Shown: piece after piece, positions 51,301 through 59,646 of the stretch
Position numbering within the stretch: position 1 is the first letter of the stretch
Layout: each line of letters begins with the position of its first letter
NCBI RefSeq assembly: GCF_019633745.1
Contig: NZ_CP037968.1
Span: 2,901,922-2,965,921 of the forward strand
DNA: 64,000 nt
Direction of reading: 5' to 3'
Source: Methanofollis formosanus
GTDB lineage: Archaea; Halobacteriota; Methanomicrobia; Methanomicrobiales; Methanofollaceae
Notes under the pieces: model-generated
Seen by the model: the letters and a program-made list of their open reading frames with translations, nothing else
What the model was told of the DNA's origin: nothing
Databases searched by the model: none
Position numbers and translations under genes: made by a program

Positions 51301-51909
51301 ATGCAAAATAAGAACACCAATACCCGCACCGTCCTGATGGTCGGGAACCCCAACGTCGGCAAGAGCGCCCTCTTCAACCGCCTCACCGGGGCCGAGGCCG
51401 TCGTTTCCAATTATCCGGGCACGACCGTCGACGTCATGAAGGGCAACCTGATCGACGGCGGCACGGCCTATGAGATCATCGACGTGCCGGGCGCCTACTC
51501 GCTCGAGCCGCGGGACGCCGCTGAGGAGGTAGCCGTCCGGATCCTGAACGAACACCCCGACGCCGTCGTGCTCCTTGTCCTCGACGCCACCCGCCTGGAA
51601 CGCGGGCTCTACCTCAGCCTCGAGGTGATGGAGCGGGGTGCGCCGGTGCTCGTCGTCCTCAATATGATGGACGCCGCCCGCGCGAAATCGATCAAAGTCG
51701 ACGCCCGCCGCCTGCAGAACCTCCTGGGCGTCCCGGTCGTCCAGACCTCGGCAACGATGGGGGAGGGGATCAAGGACCTGGCCGCGATGCTCAGGAAGGC
51801 GCAGTCAGCCGACGTCGCCGCCATCTCCGCACGATCAAACGGTTCGTCGCCTGAGACCGCCCGTCTGAGCAGGTGCTCAGGCTGTGCCGGGTGCGGGGGG
51901 TGCGAGTGA
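51301..51909 (+). CDS. feoB: FeoB GTPase domain as a separate protein (split FeoB, N-terminal part)
   Basis: A 202-residue soluble protein matching the N-terminal G-domain of FeoB: P-loop GNPNVGKS (15-22), switch-I NYPGTTVD, G3 IDVPGAYS, G4 NMMD and G5 TSATMGEG. It terminates with a four-Cys tail (C192, C195, C198, C201 in RCSGCAGCGGCE) where whole FeoB proteins continue into helical GDI and membrane domains. Its stop overlaps the next ATG (TGATG), so both halves are made together. The Cys tail could bind Fe2+ or a cluster. Confidence 0.9.
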   Translation: MQNKNTNTRTVLMVGNPNVGKSALFNRLTGAEAVVSNYPGTTVDVMKGNLIDGGTAYEIIDVPGAYSLEPRDAAEEVAVRILNEHPDAVVLLVLDATRLERGLYLSLEVMERGAPVLVVLNMMDAARAKSIKVDARRLQNLLGVPVVQTSATMGEGIKDLAAMLRKAQSADVAAISARSNGSSPETARLSRCSGCAGCGGCE

Positions 51910-53123
51910 TGGGCCTCACCGCAGACGAGCGCTGGGACCTCGTCGACCGTGTCGCAGGCAAAGTTGTCTCGACCGGCGTCTCGCGCCGCGGCCTTGCCGA
52001 CGCCCTCGGCGACCTCACCGTCAAACCGCTCACCGGCCTGCCGGTCGCGCTCGCCGTCCTGTATGCCTTCTGGAGCGTCTTCTGCTCGTTCGCCGGCGAC
52101 TTGGTCACCGACGGCTTCATGGTCAAGTTCTTCGACAACCACTGGCTCCCCTGGCTCCAGAGCGCCTGGCCCGACCCGAACAGTATTCACTACTTCCTCT
52201 TCGTCGGCGACCCGCTCGCGGACAACTGCTTCGAGGCCTTTGGTGTCCTGACTTCAGGGCTCTTTGTCTCCATCGGCGTCGTCCTCCCGGCGGTGCTCAT
52301 CTTCTACCTGACGATGACCCTCCTTGAGGACTCGGGGTATCTGCCGCGGCTTGCGGTTCTGGCCGACACCTTCCTCCACAAGATCGGGCTCCACGGGTAC
52401 GCGATCGTCCCAACGATCCTGGGCCTCGGGTGCAATGTCCCGGCCGTCACGGCGACCAGGGTACTGGAGACGAAGAAACAGCGTTTCCTGATGATGACGC
52501 TCCTTGCGATCTTCGTCCCGTGCGGGGCACAACTCGGGATCATGCTTGCTGTCATCCCTGACCTGGTGGGATGGGTCATCCTGTATCTGCTCATCGGTTT
52601 CGCGGTCTTCGGGTTCCTCCTTGACCGCCTGATACCAGGGGAGAACCCCGAGATCCTCATCGACGTCCCGCCATACCGGTGGCCGATCCGCGAGAACGTG
52701 ACGAAGAAACTCTGGAACCGGACCAAAGGTTTCCTCAAGGAGGCGATCCCCTTTGTCTGGCTCGGCATCCTCATCGTCAACGTCCTGTATCTCACCGGCG
52801 TGATCCAGGCTCTCTCCAACCTGCTGGCGCCCATCTTTATCACGTGGTTCGGGGTGCCGTCCGAGACGGTCGCACCGCTGATTGCCGCATTCCTCAGGAA
52901 GGACCTTGCGGTCGCTCAGCTCTCCACCATCGCCATGACGCCGTACCAGATGATCACCTCGGTCGTCCTGATCTCCATCTACTTCCCGTGCGTGGCCACC
53001 TTCGTGATCATGCTCCGTGAGGGCTGGAAGCAGCTCCTGGCCGCTATTGCGGTCCTGGCTGTGGTCGTTCTCACATACGGCGGCGTGATCCACGGGATCG
53101 GCATTCTCCTGGGGGTGGCATAA
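51909..53123 (+). CDS. feoB: FeoB membrane permease part (split FeoB, C-terminal part)
   Basis: A 404-residue membrane protein corresponding to the FeoB transmembrane half: gate motifs around VTATRVLETKKQRFLMM and AAFLRKDLAVAQLST, with eight or so predicted helices and Cys-containing helices LGLGCNVPAVTA, IFVPCGAQLG and IYFPCVATFV that line the Fe2+ path in FeoB. It lacks any GTPase domain, which is provided by the preceding gene. Its N-terminus (LTADERWDLVDRVAGKV) is the usual linker that follows the G domain. Iron(II) import is the function by family. Confidence 0.92.
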   Translation: MGLTADERWDLVDRVAGKVVSTGVSRRGLADALGDLTVKPLTGLPVALAVLYAFWSVFCSFAGDLVTDGFMVKFFDNHWLPWLQSAWPDPNSIHYFLFVGDPLADNCFEAFGVLTSGLFVSIGVVLPAVLIFYLTMTLLEDSGYLPRLAVLADTFLHKIGLHGYAIVPTILGLGCNVPAVTATRVLETKKQRFLMMTLLAIFVPCGAQLGIMLAVIPDLVGWVILYLLIGFAVFGFLLDRLIPGENPEILIDVPPYRWPIRENVTKKLWNRTKGFLKEAIPFVWLGILIVNVLYLTGVIQALSNLLAPIFITWFGVPSETVAPLIAAFLRKDLAVAQLSTIAMTPYQMITSVVLISIYFPCVATFVIMLREGWKQLLAAIAVLAVVVLTYGGVIHGIGILLGVA

Positions 53124-53585
53124 ATGAAGACATCATATACTATCGCATCCATCGGTGCCGCTCTCGTCGGAGCGGCGGCACTCATCCTCGGCCTTGCCGA
53201 CGTCCTTGTCTGGGCGGGCGGCACCGGGCCGATCAGTATCGGCATCCTTGAGATCACCGGCGAAGACTTCTTCCGCTGGGCCTGGGGCGGCCTGGTCGTC
53301 GCCCTCGGCGGGCTCTTCATGCTCGCCGGCGCCCGCGGCCTCGGAGACCTCGACCAGCGTGCCACCGCCGTGCTGGGAGCGATCATGGTCTGGCTGGTCG
53401 CGGGCTGCGACATCTTCGGGATGATCTGCGGCGGCATTCCGGCGGGAGAGGAGAGCGAGGCCTTCTTCAACTCGCTCGGAGGGTTCATCGGAGGCTTCGC
53501 ACCCCCGTACGCCCCGGCGATCCTCCTCCTCCCCTTCACGCTCATCGTCGCCTGGCTCCTCCTCAACCAGAGGCAGGGGGCCTGA
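53124..53585 (+). CDS. Small membrane protein in the feo operon
   Basis: A 153-residue protein with four predicted membrane helices (about 8-30, 50-70, 85-105, 125-148). I do not recognise a family. Conserved-looking features are an acidic loop (GEESEAFFNS), Cys residues in AGCDIFGMICGG that could face the membrane, and a stop 20 bases before the next gene. It is read from one base after feoB, so it likely helps Fe2+ transport or links it to the regulator. Confidence 0.7.
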   Translation: MKTSYTIASIGAALVGAAALILGLADVLVWAGGTGPISIGILEITGEDFFRWAWGGLVVALGGLFMLAGARGLGDLDQRATAVLGAIMVWLVAGCDIFGMICGGIPAGEESEAFFNSLGGFIGGFAPPYAPAILLLPFTLIVAWLLLNQRQGA

Positions 53586-53604
53586 ACAACCTTTTTGATG
53601 AAGC

Positions 53605-54072
53605 ATGGTAAAGGTACAGGGCGTGATTGCCCTCACCAGAAAAGCCGAAGACTACCTTGAGGCCATCCTCAATGTCTCTCTTGAGAAGGGTTATGCCAGG
53701 ACCAAGGATGTCGCCGGCGAACTCGACGTCAGCCCCTCAAGCGTCGTGGAGATGTTCCAGAAACTCGACCGGATGGGTCTGGTCGAGTATCGGAAGTACG
53801 AGGGCGTGACGCTCAGGCCGGAGGGAGAGAAGGTCGCCTGGGTGATCAAGTCCAGGCACGACACGCTCAAGTCGTTCCTGATGCTCATCGAGGTGCCCGA
53901 AGATGTCGCCGACAAAGATGCCTGTTTCATGGAGCACGAACTCCACCCCGAGACCATCGAGCAGATCGGAGTGCTGGTGGAATATTTCAGGAACGGCACC
54001 GGTTCTTCTGACGCACGCGAGCGCTTTTCCGCATTCTGCAAGAAGTTCCATTTTGAGAGACGCCAACGGTGA
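53605..54072 (+). CDS. DtxR/MntR-family metal-dependent transcriptional regulator
   Basis: A 155-residue DtxR-like regulator with a winged-helix (RTKDVAGELDVSPSSVVEMF, YRKYEGVTLRPEGEKVAW) and a dimerisation/metal domain. Metal-ligand candidates are C130-type residues near DKDACFMEHELHPETIEQI and the preceding His. It lacks the C-terminal SH3 (FeoA-like) domain, as in MntR or archaeal IdeR-like proteins. Last gene of the feo operon, so probably represses it when Fe2+ is high. Start may be ATG 53605 or GTG 53623. Confidence 0.87.
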   Translation: MVKVQGVIALTRKAEDYLEAILNVSLEKGYARTKDVAGELDVSPSSVVEMFQKLDRMGLVEYRKYEGVTLRPEGEKVAWVIKSRHDTLKSFLMLIEVPEDVADKDACFMEHELHPETIEQIGVLVEYFRNGTGSSDARERFSAFCKKFHFERRQR

Positions 54073-54213
54073 GTTTTCGACCAGAGCAAGCAGAAGAAGG
54101 CATCACGAGGGCTCCACATCCGGATATCCCCTCCAGACAATGAGGTCATCCCAGAACTCTCCTGCCTTACCCTCGCAGAAGCGAGCGATGGATGATAGTT
54201 GAAATATCGGCCG

Positions 54214-54450
54214 CGTAGAATCGGGCATGAACCTGGGGTTCAAGCATACGCGATGAAAATTTCTCGTTGCTTGATCTCTCTTTTTCAAGACAGGAGAATC
54301 GATGGAAACTATGTTTTATTGCCGCTCCCACCTATCCTCGTCGTGGGGGGGTTCGGGGGGTGCAACCCCCCGGCGCGAGAAGGTAGTGAAGATTCGACGA
54401 TTGTGGGCGGCACGTCTGATCGGCGTGCCTACCCACCCACGCTTCGACTG
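54214..54450 (+). repeat. Modular intergenic repeat copy R10 (arm type c)
   Basis: End unit 54214-54260 with the perfect hairpin TGAACC TGG GGTTCA, c-type arm (TTGCTTGATCTCTCTTTTTC, ACAGGAGAATCG), GC core 54325-54385 and a tail with CGGCACGTCTGATCGG. It fills the 54073-54503 gap between the feo operon and the ZIP gene; no gene is present there. Confidence 0.8.
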
Positions 54451-54503
54451 TGAGTGTAGAAGGTCTGCCATTTAAGTGATGACAGGACACTTGTGGCGTC
54501 CAG

Positions 54504-55301
54504 ATGATGACCGATCCGGTGTCCTTCTTCATGGCCTTCGGGCTGACCCTCCTGGCCGGACTCTCGACCGGCCTCGGGAGCCTGATGGCCTTTTTTACCC
54601 GGCGGACAAGTACCCGCTTTCTCTCGGCCGCCCTCGGGTTCTCGGCCGGAGTGATGCTCTATGTCTCCTTCGTCGAACTCCTTGTCGGTGCCATGGAGAC
54701 CGCCGGGGCGCCGGTCGCAACCGTCGCCTTCTTCTGCGGCGTGGGGGTCATCGCCCTCATCGATCGGGTCGTCCCGTACCCCCAGAACCCGCATGAGGTA
54801 AGGAAGGTCGAGGCAATAAACGAAGGAGAAGGGAAGCGCAGGGAGACCGGCGGCCTGTACCGCACCGGCCTCCTCACCGCCGCGGCGATCGCCCTCCACA
54901 ACATGCCCGAGGGGATGGCCACCTTCTCCGGCGCTCTCCTCGACCCGGGCATCGGCGTGGCGATCGCCGTCGCCATCGCCATCCACAACATCCCCGAAGG
55001 GATCGCCGTCTCGGTGCCGATCTATTATGCGACCGGAAGCAGGTGGATGGCCTTCCTGTACTCCCTTCTTTCAGGACTTGCAGAACCCGCCGGTGCGGTG
55101 GTCGCCTTTCTCATCCTCCTTCCTTATCTCAGCGGGGCGGTGCTCGGCATTCTCTTCGCTGTAGTCGCCGGGATCATGGTCTTTGTCGCCGTCGACGAAC
55201 TCCTGCCCGCAGCCAGGGAGTACGGGGAGGCGCACCTCGCAGTCTACGGCCTGGTCCTCGGGATGGCGGTGATGGCGGCGGTGCTGCTGGTGGTCCGGTG
55301 A
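54504..55301 (+). CDS. ZIP-family metal transporter (ZupT-like)
   Basis: A 265-residue transporter with about eight helices. Metal-site signatures are IALHNMPEGMATFSG in helix 4 and IAIHNIPEGIAVSVP in helix 5, both the HNxPEG pattern of ZupT-type carriers of Zn2+, Mn2+ or Fe2+. The intracellular loop is short and hydrophilic (EAINEGEGKRRETGG). Located downstream of the feo operon and separate repeat, so metal import, perhaps also Fe2+, fits the neighbourhood. Confidence 0.92.
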   Translation: MMTDPVSFFMAFGLTLLAGLSTGLGSLMAFFTRRTSTRFLSAALGFSAGVMLYVSFVELLVGAMETAGAPVATVAFFCGVGVIALIDRVVPYPQNPHEVRKVEAINEGEGKRRETGGLYRTGLLTAAAIALHNMPEGMATFSGALLDPGIGVAIAVAIAIHNIPEGIAVSVPIYYATGSRWMAFLYSLLSGLAEPAGAVVAFLILLPYLSGAVLGILFAVVAGIMVFVAVDELLPAAREYGEAHLAVYGLVLGMAVMAAVLLVVR

Positions 55302-55320
55302 AAGGCAGGGGGATCGGTTT

Positions 55321-56226
55321 TCACAGTGCCAGCATCCGCTCGATGGCCGCCCGCGCCCGGTCGGCGATCTCGGGCGGGACGGTGACCCTGGGTTCCAGGC
55401 GTTCCAGGGTTTTTCTGACCAGGGGGAGGTCGGTCTTTTTCATATTGATGCAGATGGCCTGCTCGGAGAGAGGATAACAGCGCTTCCCCGGACATTTCTT
55501 CTGCATCGGGTACAGGATCCCGTTCTCGGTCCCGATGACGAACTCCTCGCCCGGTGACGAGCAGACATGCCTGACCATCCCTGAGGTGGAGAAGACATGG
55601 TCGGCGGCATCGATCACCTCGGGCCGGCACTCGGGGTGGACGAGCACCTCGGCGTCGGGGTGCGCTTCCCTCGCCTGGTCGACGTCCTCGACCGTCATCC
55701 GGTCATGGACATAACAGAACCCTTCCCAGGGGAGGATCTCCTTGGCGGTGAAGCGTGCGACGTACCGCCCAAGGTTCCGGTCAGGCACGAAGATCACCTG
55801 GTCGGCGTCCAGCGACTCGACCACCGCCACCGCGTTGGCCGAGGTGCAGCAGATGTCGCTCTCGGCCTTCACCTCTGCCGGGGTGTTTACATAACAGGCC
55901 ACCGCCGCTTTCGGGTACCGCTCCCTGAGCGTCCGCACCTCGCCGGCGGTGACCATCTGGGCCATCGGGCAGAGGGCGTCGACGGCGGGGAGGAGGACCC
56001 GTTTTTCGGGGGCGAGGATCGCGGCGGTCTCGGCCATGAAGTCGACACCGCAGAAGACGATGATCTCTTCTTCGAGTCCGGCGGCGGCGCGTGCAAGTTC
56101 GAGGGAGTCGCCGACAAGGTCGGCGATCTCCTGGACCTCAGGGATCTGATAATTATGGGCGATGATCACGGCGCCCTGCTCTCTCTTCAGGCGTGCGATC
56201 TCGTCTTGAATGGTCTGGTTCACCAT
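55321..56226 (-). CDS. nadA: Quinolinate synthase
   Basis: A 301-residue NadA making quinolinate from iminoaspartate and dihydroxyacetone phosphate for NAD synthesis. The three Fe-S cluster cysteines appear in the expected places (FCGVDFMAETA, VHPECRPEV, KKCPGKRC), with AHNYQIPEVQ and GDSLELARAAA near the N-terminus. Start ATG 56226 has GGTGAG upstream. It is the most downstream of three co-directional genes (cysteine desulfurase, FdhD, NadA); no NadB or NadC is visible. Confidence 0.95.
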   Translation of the reverse strand: MVNQTIQDEIARLKREQGAVIIAHNYQIPEVQEIADLVGDSLELARAAAGLEEEIIVFCGVDFMAETAAILAPEKRVLLPAVDALCPMAQMVTAGEVRTLRERYPKAAVACYVNTPAEVKAESDICCTSANAVAVVESLDADQVIFVPDRNLGRYVARFTAKEILPWEGFCYVHDRMTVEDVDQAREAHPDAEVLVHPECRPEVIDAADHVFSTSGMVRHVCSSPGEEFVIGTENGILYPMQKKCPGKRCYPLSEQAICINMKKTDLPLVRKTLERLEPRVTVPPEIADRARAAIERMLAL

Positions 56227-56337
56227 CTCACCTGCTCCTGATTTGTTCCCGGTCTCTTCCCAATGGTGCCGGTAATGGGTTGCGTGATTGTGAATGTTGT
56301 GGTCGTTGAATGCAACAGAACCTGCATCCTTCTCGCC

Positions 56338-57108
56338 TCACTCACGGGGGAGTGAGGGAGCGCCCGCGACCCGTTCGGGCCTGGTGTAGATATTCATCTT
56401 TCGCCCGCGGGCGAACCCGACCACGGTCACGCCTCCCTCCTCGGCGATCCTGAGGGCCAGCGTGGTCGTCGCCCCCCTGGAGACGACCACCGGCACCCCG
56501 GCGACCAGGCACTTTCTCACCATCTCGGATGAGATCCGGCCCGAACAGACCACGAAGGTGCGGGAAAAGTCGATCTCATGCAGAAGACCGTACCCGATGA
56601 CGCGGTCCATCGCGTTGTGCCGCCCGATATCCTCGGCCAGACAGACCCGGCCCTCACGGTCGTACAGCCCGACGATGTGCACCCCCCCGGTCCTGGCATG
56701 GAGGTCTGAGGTGAGGGCGTCCTGCACCGCCGCACGGAGCGTGGCCGGGGTCACCTCGAGGTCGGAACTGACCGTCGGGAGACGGGCGCCGTCGAGGAAG
56801 GAGGAGGTCCCCCCGCACCCGGAGAGGACCGTCTTTTTTGAGACCAGAATGGCGAAGGGGTTGGTGGTCAGGACACTCGCGGCATGCTCTTCGATCGTCA
56901 TAGACTCGATCTCGTCGAGGCCCCTGACGATCCCCTCGGTGAAGAGAAAACCGGTCACAAACTCCCTGAGCATCGCCGGGCCGGTCATGGCGGTGAGGGC
57001 CTGGCGGCCATTGACGGTGACGGTGAACGCGACCTCCTCCACGACCGCATGCTCTCCTCCGGCAAACGCCTCCTCCTCCACCCGGATACAGGGGACTTCC
57101 CTGAACAT
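56338..57108 (-). CDS. fdhD: FdhD formate dehydrogenase accessory sulfurtransferase
   Basis: A 256-residue FdhD, transferring sulfur from a cysteine desulfurase to the molybdenum cofactor for formate dehydrogenase. The active Cys region is VLSGCGGTSSF, having only the first Cys of the E. coli CxxC pair, as in several archaeal FdhDs. Conserved EDIGRHNAMDRVIGYGLL and CSGRISSEMVRKCLVAGVP are present. Start ATG 57108 overlaps the desulfurase stop region. Formate dehydrogenase itself is outside the window. Confidence 0.92.
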   Translation of the reverse strand: MFREVPCIRVEEEAFAGGEHAVVEEVAFTVTVNGRQALTAMTGPAMLREFVTGFLFTEGIVRGLDEIESMTIEEHAASVLTTNPFAILVSKKTVLSGCGGTSSFLDGARLPTVSSDLEVTPATLRAAVQDALTSDLHARTGGVHIVGLYDREGRVCLAEDIGRHNAMDRVIGYGLLHEIDFSRTFVVCSGRISSEMVRKCLVAGVPVVVSRGATTTLALRIAEEGGVTVVGFARGRKMNIYTRPERVAGAPSLPRE

Positions 57109-57110
57109 CC

Positions 57111-58295
57111 TCACACCGTCCGCGTGATCTCCTCGACGGCGGCCAGGAGGAGGTCGACCTCCTCCGCCGTATTGTACAGGTACAAACTTGCCCGCACCGT
57201 CCCGTGCGCCAGGCCGAGGTGGCGCATCAGGGGCATGCAGCAGTGTTCGCCCGACCGCACCATGATCCCGGCGGCCTCGTCAAGGATATGGGCCACGTCG
57301 TGAGGGTGCATCCCGTCCACCACAAAGGAGACCACACCGATCCGCTTCTTCGGATCATCGGGCCCAAAGACGGTGACGTGATCCAGTCCTGAAAGCCCCT
57401 TGAAGAGTCGGCCGGTCAGGTGTGCTTCATGCCGGCGGACCTCATTCATCCCGACCTCTTCGAGATAGCCGACCGCCCGCCCGAGCCCGATCATCCCGGC
57501 GACATGCGGTGTCCCGGCCTCATACCGTGCCGGCGGCGCGGCCGGCGTATAGCCGTCGGGGGTGACCGTCTCGATCATCCCGCCGCCCAGGAGGAGAGGG
57601 TCGAGGTCGGGTTCCCGCATCCAGAGGATGCCGGTCCCGGTCGGCCCGAGCATCTTGTGCCCTGAGAAACAGAGGTAGTCGCAGCCGAGACGCTCCACAT
57701 CGACGGGGAGGTGCGGGACCGACTGGGCCCCGTCCACCAGCAGGCGGGCGCCATGCTCGTGGACGATCGTCCCGATCTCCCTGACCGGCTGGACCGACCC
57801 AAGGGCGTTGGAGGCATGAGTGAGTGCCACCAGCCTGGTCCGGTCGTCGACCGCCGCTTCGACGACGGCCGGGTCGAGGAGACCGTCGGGTTCGGGGGCG
57901 ACGACCTCGACCTCCACACCCCGCTCACGGAGCCGCAGCCAGGGGAGGAGGTTGGAGTGGTGTTCTGAGGAGAAGGTGACCGCCCGGTCGCCAGGCCGCC
58001 AGCGCATCCCGCCGGCGACCATGTTCACCGAGGCCGTCGTGTTGGCGGTCAGCACGGTCACCCCGGCCTGTCCCCCGATAAACCCGGCGACCCGCGCCCT
58101 CGCGTCCTCAAAGCGTTGCGAAGCGAACCGGGTCAGCCGGTGGACGCCGCGCCCGACATTGGCTCGATAGCGCCGGTCGTACTCGGCCACCGCACCAATC
58201 ACCTGCTCGGGGCAGAGGCTGACCGAGGCACTGTCCATATAGACCAGGTCTTCGGTCAGCGGGAAGTCGGCACGACACTCTCTGATATCTCTCAT
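57111..58295 (-). CDS. SufS/CsdA-type cysteine desulfurase (class V aminotransferase)
   Basis: A 394-residue PLP enzyme. The PLP Lys is in CFSGHKMLGPTGTGIL and the catalytic Cys loop is RSGEHCCMPLMRHL near the C-terminus, with a His-rich SSEHHSNLLPW. Group II (SufS-like) by its RSGxHC-type loop. It would supply sulfur for FdhD directly downstream, and Fe-S clusters for NadA. ATG 58295 (MRDIREC) was chosen since the longer frame enters the divergent promoter. Confidence 0.92.
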   Translation of the reverse strand: MRDIRECRADFPLTEDLVYMDSASVSLCPEQVIGAVAEYDRRYRANVGRGVHRLTRFASQRFEDARARVAGFIGGQAGVTVLTANTTASVNMVAGGMRWRPGDRAVTFSSEHHSNLLPWLRLRERGVEVEVVAPEPDGLLDPAVVEAAVDDRTRLVALTHASNALGSVQPVREIGTIVHEHGARLLVDGAQSVPHLPVDVERLGCDYLCFSGHKMLGPTGTGILWMREPDLDPLLLGGGMIETVTPDGYTPAAPPARYEAGTPHVAGMIGLGRAVGYLEEVGMNEVRRHEAHLTGRLFKGLSGLDHVTVFGPDDPKKRIGVVSFVVDGMHPHDVAHILDEAAGIMVRSGEHCCMPLMRHLGLAHGTVRASLYLYNTAEEVDLLLAAVEEITRTV

Positions 58296-58421
58296 AACAC
58301 TGTGCCCCTCTGCACCTGCCATCGTCACCTCACCGCATATACCTTCTGCCGCTACCACGCCGCTCAGACGATCGCCCGGCATCACAATATTGAAATGGTG
58401 GAAATGTGACGTAAGGAATGA

Positions 58422-58456
58422 ATTCACGATCGTGAATCGGCCCGAAGCATATATAT
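58422..58456 (+). promoter_or_regulatory. Palindrome and TATA box for the Moco-biosynthesis operon
   Basis: The perfect 16-bp palindrome ATTCACGATCGTGAAT (58422-58437) lies directly upstream of a TATATAT box (58450-58456), 66 bases before ATG 58522. A repressor here would block TATA recognition. The site is also within the divergent promoter region of the desulfurase gene, so it could regulate both. Confidence 0.55.
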
Positions 58457-58521
58457 CCTCCCCGCTTGAGCGCATGCACTGTGATCATGCCCGGGCACAT
58501 CAGATACAGGAGAAATCCAGA

Positions 58522-58623
58522 ATGGACGCAATAAAGATGATCAATAGAATCTCTACAATAGTCAACGACTACCGCCAACGCCGCGGCCTGTCTTCCTGGC
58601 AGGACGATCACCAGGAGGCATGA
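58522..58623 (+). CDS. 33-residue small protein heading the Moco operon
   Basis: MDAIKMINRISTIVNDYRQR, then RGLSSWQDDHQEA. AGGAG at 58508-58512 is a good ribosome site (nine bases) and a TATA box/palindrome lies upstream; GGAGG inside the end of the frame (58614-58618) is the ribosome site for the next gene, so the two genes would be translationally coupled. The N-terminal half may form an amphipathic helix. No family is recognised; it could be a leader peptide or a small regulator of the ThiF/MoeB protein. Confidence 0.6.
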   Translation: MDAIKMINRISTIVNDYRQRRGLSSWQDDHQEA

Positions 58624-58627
58624 GCGC

Positions 58628-59353
58628 GTGTCGGCCGGAGAAGAGGACCGCTATGCTCGCCAGGTGATGCTCTTTGGCAGAGAGGGGCAGGAACGTCTGG
58701 ACAATGCGCATGTCTTCATCGCCGGTGCCGGCGGGTTGGGGTGCCCGGTCGCCCTCTACCTTGCCGCCGCCGGGATCGGTACGATCACCATCGTCGACAA
58801 CGATTTCATCGAGACGACCAACCTCAACCGGCAGGTGCTCCATTATGAGAAGGACGTCGGGCGGCAGAAGGTCGACTCGGTGCGGGAGAAACTGGCCGCC
58901 TTCAACTCGCAGATCACGGTGCATGCCGTCTCCACGACGATCGACCAGGCGAACGCCGCCGACCTGGTGGGGGACGCCGACCTGATCATCGACGCCCTGG
59001 ACAACTTCGAGACGAGGTACGTCCTCAACCAGGTCGCCATCGAGAAGGGGATCCCCTTCATCCACGGTGCGATCAGCGGGTTCGACGGGCAGGCGACAGT
59101 GCTCATCCCGGGCAAGACCCCGTGTCTCAGATGTATCTTCCCCAAGGCCCCGCCGAAAGTGGTCTTCCCGGCGGTCGGCACGACACCCGGTCTGATCGGG
59201 ATGATCCAGGCAAACGAGACGATCAAGTATCTGACCGGCACCGGCGAACTCCTTGCCGGGCGCCTGCTCATCCTGGACGGACTGAGAGGGACGACCGACT
59301 CGATCGAGATCGTGCGGGACGAGGCCTGCACGGCGTGCAGGGAGACGAAATGA
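58628..59353 (+). CDS. moeB: ThiF/MoeB-family adenylyltransferase
   Basis: A 241-residue E1-like protein. ATP-binding VFIAGAGGLGCPVALYLAAA is followed by VDNDFIETTNLNRQVLH; a zinc site is formed by CLRC and CTACRE. It adenylates the C-terminal Gly of MoaD (encoded immediately after, overlapping by four bases). GTG 58628 is the start with GGAGG at 58614-58618. Confidence 0.92.
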   Translation: MSAGEEDRYARQVMLFGREGQERLDNAHVFIAGAGGLGCPVALYLAAAGIGTITIVDNDFIETTNLNRQVLHYEKDVGRQKVDSVREKLAAFNSQITVHAVSTTIDQANAADLVGDADLIIDALDNFETRYVLNQVAIEKGIPFIHGAISGFDGQATVLIPGKTPCLRCIFPKAPPKVVFPAVGTTPGLIGMIQANETIKYLTGTGELLAGRLLILDGLRGTTDSIEIVRDEACTACRETK

Positions 59354-59628
59354 AGGTACGGGTACGGGCCTTCGCACGGTTCAGGGAGATCTTCGGGTCC
59401 GAGCAGGTCATCGATCTTCCCGATGGGGCCGGGCTCGACGTCCTTCTCAAGAGGTTTGCAGAGCGCCGTGAGGATGGGCGTGCCGCCCTCTTCGACGGAG
59501 AGGGACGGCTCCTGAGCCATGTGGTGCTGATGCACAACCGGCGACGGGTCGGAGATGCCGCGGTCAGCGGGACGGCCCTCGCGGACGGGGACGAGGTCGC
59601 CGTCTTCCCGCCGGTCGCCGGCGGATAA
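59350..59628 (+). CDS. moaD: MoaD-family ubiquitin-like sulfur carrier
   Basis: A 92-residue beta-grasp sulfur carrier ending in the PPVAGG tail whose final Gly-Gly is adenylated and thiocarboxylated. The start (ATG 59350) overlaps the MoeB stop. It forms molybdopterin synthase with MoaE, 18 bases downstream. Confidence 0.92.
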   Translation: MKVRVRAFARFREIFGSEQVIDLPDGAGLDVLLKRFAERREDGRAALFDGEGRLLSHVVLMHNRRRVGDAAVSGTALADGDEVAVFPPVAGG

Positions 59629-59646
59629 ACCAGGAGATGGAGAGAG

